DNA of 64,000 bases from the NCBI GenBank assembly GCA_030737875.1, contig CM060912.1:460912310-460976309 (forward strand), in the 5' to 3' direction. The stretch is from Allium sativum (lineage: Eukaryota; Streptophyta; Magnoliopsida; Asparagales; Amaryllidaceae). A model generated the notes under the pieces. The model did no database searches and was not told where the DNA came from. It saw only the letters and a program-made list of their open reading frames with translations. Shown here one piece after another: positions 60,512-64,000 of the stretch. The translations under genes were made by a program, and so were the position numbers. Positions within the stretch are counted from its first letter, which is position 1; every line of letters begins with the position of its first letter.

Positions 60512-62503
60512 CATCAATCTTTTTCTATAACATATTATACAACGTCTCTATCATAAGCATTGATTTCAACTCCAGCTTCACATCTGACTTCAAATACAAG
60601 GATTGTAAACAAAGTGCAACTATTTTCTTTGCAAATTTGGTTGGTATGTTTTTCTATCATTAACTTAAGTAAATCCATTATTTCCAAGATATATATTACA
60701 TTTAAAAAAAATTACACTACAAAAAAATTGTATATACCAACAGAAGCTTTTGATCGAAGCCACCACCTGCATCTTTCCAACGACAGGTACGATATGGACT
60801 TCGGTTACGAATATAATAATATGCCATTAGAAGCTATTGGAATTAATCCGTATGTGGTCGTTGGTAGAGAATGAAAAAACGCGAGCTATCAGGACTAAGA
60901 CCTACTTCTTCTTCCTCCCGAAAACGGAAAAACCTTCCACCCTCCCCCCCAGTTCGCCACCGGCCATCTTTTAAGCCTCTGTAGCTTCTCCAACTTCGGC
61001 AAACTTCATTATTTTCATCTCCAGACTCCTAACCACCCTCAAATTAGGTAATTAGCCTCAACTCTAATTACATAAAAATGTTAATTTAGGGTTTATTTTT
61101 CAGTTTAATTGTTTATTTTGTCTCATTGATTGTGCATCATAGTTTATTGAAGGTTAATTATTGTTATTATCCTATTGATATTGAGTGCTAATGTATTTAG
61201 TTTGTGCGATAATAAATTAGTGTGCATGAGTTGAATAATTTAGTGGCTTTAGGGCTTGCTTGGGTAATTTAGTATGGATGAGCATAATTTTGTTTATGCA
61301 TTTTCTAAAACGTTGAAAACGATAATTAATTTTATATAATGTGCAATTACTTTATTAAAGTTTTAAACATGTGCATATGTGATAAACTATATGTATACGG
61401 TAGTTTGATTTAGATGTTAATCAATTTAATTTAAACGCCAAATGCGAATTTTTATAACCAGTAAAAATATGTAATATATTATATTTAGAGAACTCTTAAA
61501 GTGTTTTTTATCCCCATCTAATAAGTATTGTACACAATTGTTATGTATATATTCCTTTTTTGTGACAGAACAAACATCCATATTCATTATATACAATATT
61601 TGCTGGATTTTTTCCAGTATTAGACATGTTGCAAGCATAATAATGTAACTAGATATTGTAACATTATTTTAAATAGCACATAAAATTTCGACAACGCATC
61701 CTTTTTGTTTCCTACGTACATGCAATTTTATACGATTCAAGGAAAAGAGGGAAGCGCTGTTGAAATTTTGTCATATCGTTTAATTAAATTGATTAATGTG
61801 ATTTAATTATGTTACTGTATTTGTAATGGACAATAGGATCACCCACAAGCAAAATGAAACGATCAATTAATAAAACATCAACCTATAAAATTGTACTGAA
61901 ATATAAATTATCGGTGCAGTTTTAATTCATATTATATTTTCAAATTAGTAGGAGAAATGGTCAACAATTTTATTGACAAGAGCTGGTGTCTCAACAACGA
62001 AAGGAAAAAAGAGGCTAAGTAAGTAAATATTTTAATAATAATGTATACGTATTTATTAATTTCGATTTAAGTAATAATTGAATCGATGAAGAAATTGTTG
62101 TCCTTGTAGTGGATGCAATTGTTGAAGAATTGGATATCAGAAATGGTTAGAGTTCATTAGCATCAGTACGGTTTCATGCCGAACTATTTCGTTGGATCAA
62201 CTTGGAAAACTTATGGCACCTAATTTTTAAAAAACGATGAGGTGGTAAGTAGTGAAATTGTTACGACGAATCTCGCAAAACATATGGTTGAAGATGCAAC
62301 ACATTTAATGTTCCCTACTTTAATTTGTTGATGACGATGTTAATACCAAAAAAATCAAATATTGAGGTGGAAAATTACATGATTCACTAGATGCCACAAA
62401 GAAACCCCTATGGGAAGGTTGTATAAGCGGCACCCAATTATCAGCAACTGTTGAATACATTGAGATAAAATCCCAATACTACCTCTTAGAAGATGATTTA
62501 CAG
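60512..62503. other. No gene recognised
   Basis: Mostly AT-rich unique sequence. CACTACAAAAAAATT near 60715 resembles a CACTA-type terminus, but no partner was found. A GC-richer segment (60890-61050, with poly-C CCTCCCCCCCAG) ends near a possible splice donor AGGTAATTAG (61045) and could be a 5' UTR exon of a host gene or an element leader. No frame there encodes a known domain. Confidence 0.4.
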
Positions 62504-62560
62504 CAACTACAAGAAATATGGTTTTTTCCGATGGCAAACTGTCGGCAGCCTTTGAAAGTT
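62504..62560 (+). mobile_element. CACTA transposon terminus
   Basis: CAACTACAAGAAA (62504-62516) differs by one inserted base from the CACTACAAGAAA end of CACTA (En/Spm) elements. Downstream, TTTTTTCCGATGGCAAACTG and TCGGCAG match the subterminal TTTTTCCGACGGCAAA/GTCGGC pattern common in plant CACTA elements. The element extends to the right, past the window end. Its other end and 3-bp target duplication are not visible. Confidence 0.75.
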
Positions 62561-62929
62561 ACGGAAAAAGCTGCCACAAATTTAGCCATTGGTCATCATC
62601 GTTATCTAATTCAGATTGGTTTCATATTCTACATTATTTTTCTCCGTACTCTCGAACGCTTCTACCAAAATGTTTATTCATCATTTAGAGGTCCAAAATT
62701 TGTAAGATCGTATGTGATTATTATTTATTTGCTTTGCTAAACGTCTACTTGGTAAGCTTGTTCGTCTGAAGTATTCTTTCTATCAAACGTAAACTTGGCT
62801 TTTTTGTTGAAAACTGCAGACCTATCTCCTTCATCTCTTTCAGAGATGGAAAAGAGCGTAATATACTTGAATGTTTGTTTGGCTAGTAGAAAAAGATCGT
62901 ACTTGTGATAATACAATGCATGATTTTTT

Positions 62930-64000
62930 TGATAAGATTATAATCTTTTTGCACATTAATTCCAATATCTGGAACATTACTAAACCAATTGCGTCTAAAT
63001 AGAAATATCTCCTCCGCGGGTTGTGAAAAATATGTCAATTCCAAAAATTTGTATTAAACGCCATAATAATCGTTTTTGTGGCATTCTAGATCATCACTAC
63101 CTTTGACAAATACACCAATATTATTATTTAATTTTTCTACGCCGTATTCTTTGGTGTTAAATTTATATTTGTTGACCAAATATATTGGCTATGTCTTGAA
63201 ATTTCTTTTTGGTCCCAACACAAGATATTTCAAACCTTCGTCAACTACACAATTTGTCGGCTCATAAATGTACTGCGAAAACCAATCTGAAAATTCTTTA
63301 CTGAGATCTCTGTGCAAATGTCTGCTTTGATAAATACCATATATATGAATAAAATAATGTGCTAAATCCTACATACACATGCATTATGAAAATGAATATA
63401 TCAAAAATTATTATTTCAGATTACCTAACAAATGGTGCAACCTCAATACAATTTTGAAGAATATAAGTGTGTGTTGCATGAAGATCTCTGTCGTTTAGTT
63501 ATATTTCTACACATTTCCCAAAAGGTCAACCATGTTATCTAAAAATATATAACATTGTTTTAGAGGATTTTTGCTCTTCTCCTTCAGCATTACGAGGAAC
63601 AATTTTAAATGACACATTCACATGGTCATTTGGTCACTAAAATAGTGAGAGAAAAAGATGAAGCTTCTGCGATGTATTACATATCAAAACTTCAACTCAT
63701 GCTTTTTGCTACCCTTTTTTCTTCAAATGATTCAAGTATCTATGCAAAATTAATTTATAATAACTTTTACTTTCGAATGCAATTAAATTATTAGGTACCA
63801 TATTACATACCTCTCAAATTAATACATCCATCTATATTGCACAATAATTCGAAGTCGTGCTTCAGATGTAAGATCAATAGGTTAGTGTTTCATTACATTA
63901 AAAAAACTTGACGGAAATATTTTCTTCAATTTACAGAGCAATATGGGAATATCTACTTCAAGTTTGCGTAAACGTTACATTTCTAGAGTTTTCGAACAAA
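62930..64000 (-). pseudogene. CACTA TNP2-type transposase, C-terminal part
   Basis: Minus strand. At 63960-63800: IPILLCKLKKIFPSSFFNVM, stop, PIDLTSEARLRIIVQYRWMY, stop, FERY, matching the TNP2 segment with IFPPxFFDVM and GPVQYRWMYPFERY. At about 63480-63420: HTYILQNCIEVAPFVR. A GTAATC...AAAG-CAG gap to about 63310 could be an intron. Then HLHRDLSKEFSDWFSQYI (63318) and LVLGPKRNF, VNKYKFNTKEYG, NNIGVFVKGSDDLE, NDYYGV, and SLFRRNWF, which is the DUF4216-like C-terminus. Several stops show it is dead. The gene points toward the terminus at 62504, as is usual for the 3' end of CACTA elements, and its N-terminal part is beyond 64000. Confidence 0.85.

Noticed and set aside
60714..60730. CACTACAAAAAAATT as a second CACTA terminus
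   Set aside because: It points right, like the one at 62504, without TCGGCAAA subterminal repeats, an inverted partner or a target duplication, so it may be chance.

Overview
This window is nuclear DNA from a flowering plant, most likely a eudicot. It is AT-rich and made almost wholly of nested, decayed transposable elements of typical plant families (Ty3/gypsy, Ty1/copia, L1-type LINE, CACTA). I recognise no intact host gene. Most of the longer open frames are antisense or repeat-driven frames inside LTRs.

Layout. (1) 1-2189 is the minus-strand interior of a Ty3/gypsy element resembling the chromovirus/Tekay type: broken gag, protease and reverse transcriptase, then a primer-binding site. 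Its 5' LTR begins at 2190 and resumes at 19091-19409, because element L1 (5654-19090, minus) is inserted in it. (2) 19410-20960 and 34822-36100 are one unclassified, leader-like sequence split by element L3 (20961-34821, plus; perfect TSD TTTCA). (3) 36470-37868 and 43568-43944 are a dead Ty1/copia element split by a solo LTR, S (37874-43562, minus; perfect TSD TTAAG). (4) 45161-45639 and 59030-60511 are an L1-type LINE that has ORF1 and a poly(A) tail but no ORF2. It is split by element L2 (45640-59029, plus; TSD attag/attgg). (5) 60512-62503 is unassigned. (6) From 62504 to the window end is a CACTA terminus with a decayed minus-strand TNP2-type transposase.

The most striking content is the set L1, L2, L3 and S. 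Each complete element has LTRs of about 6 kb around an interior of only 1.0-1.5 kb with no recognisable gag or pol. Primer-binding site (tRNA-Met type), polypurine tract, TG...CA ends and 5-bp TSDs are all present, so they were retrotransposed but depend on proteins from elsewhere. They resemble LARDs, but the LTRs make up about 90% of the element. The families have diverged in sequence yet keep the same order of parts: a conserved U3 block, two degenerate copies of a GACGAAAC motif, a TATA box about 0.9-1.1 kb in, a GC-rich leader, a mid-LTR array of short hairpins, conserved blocks in the distal LTR, and two hairpins next to the primer-binding site. One of these hairpins shows compensatory base changes between families. 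These conserved non-coding RNA features are the best candidate for an undescribed system here.

All alignments were made by eye. LTR divergences, folding energies and database matches were not computed.
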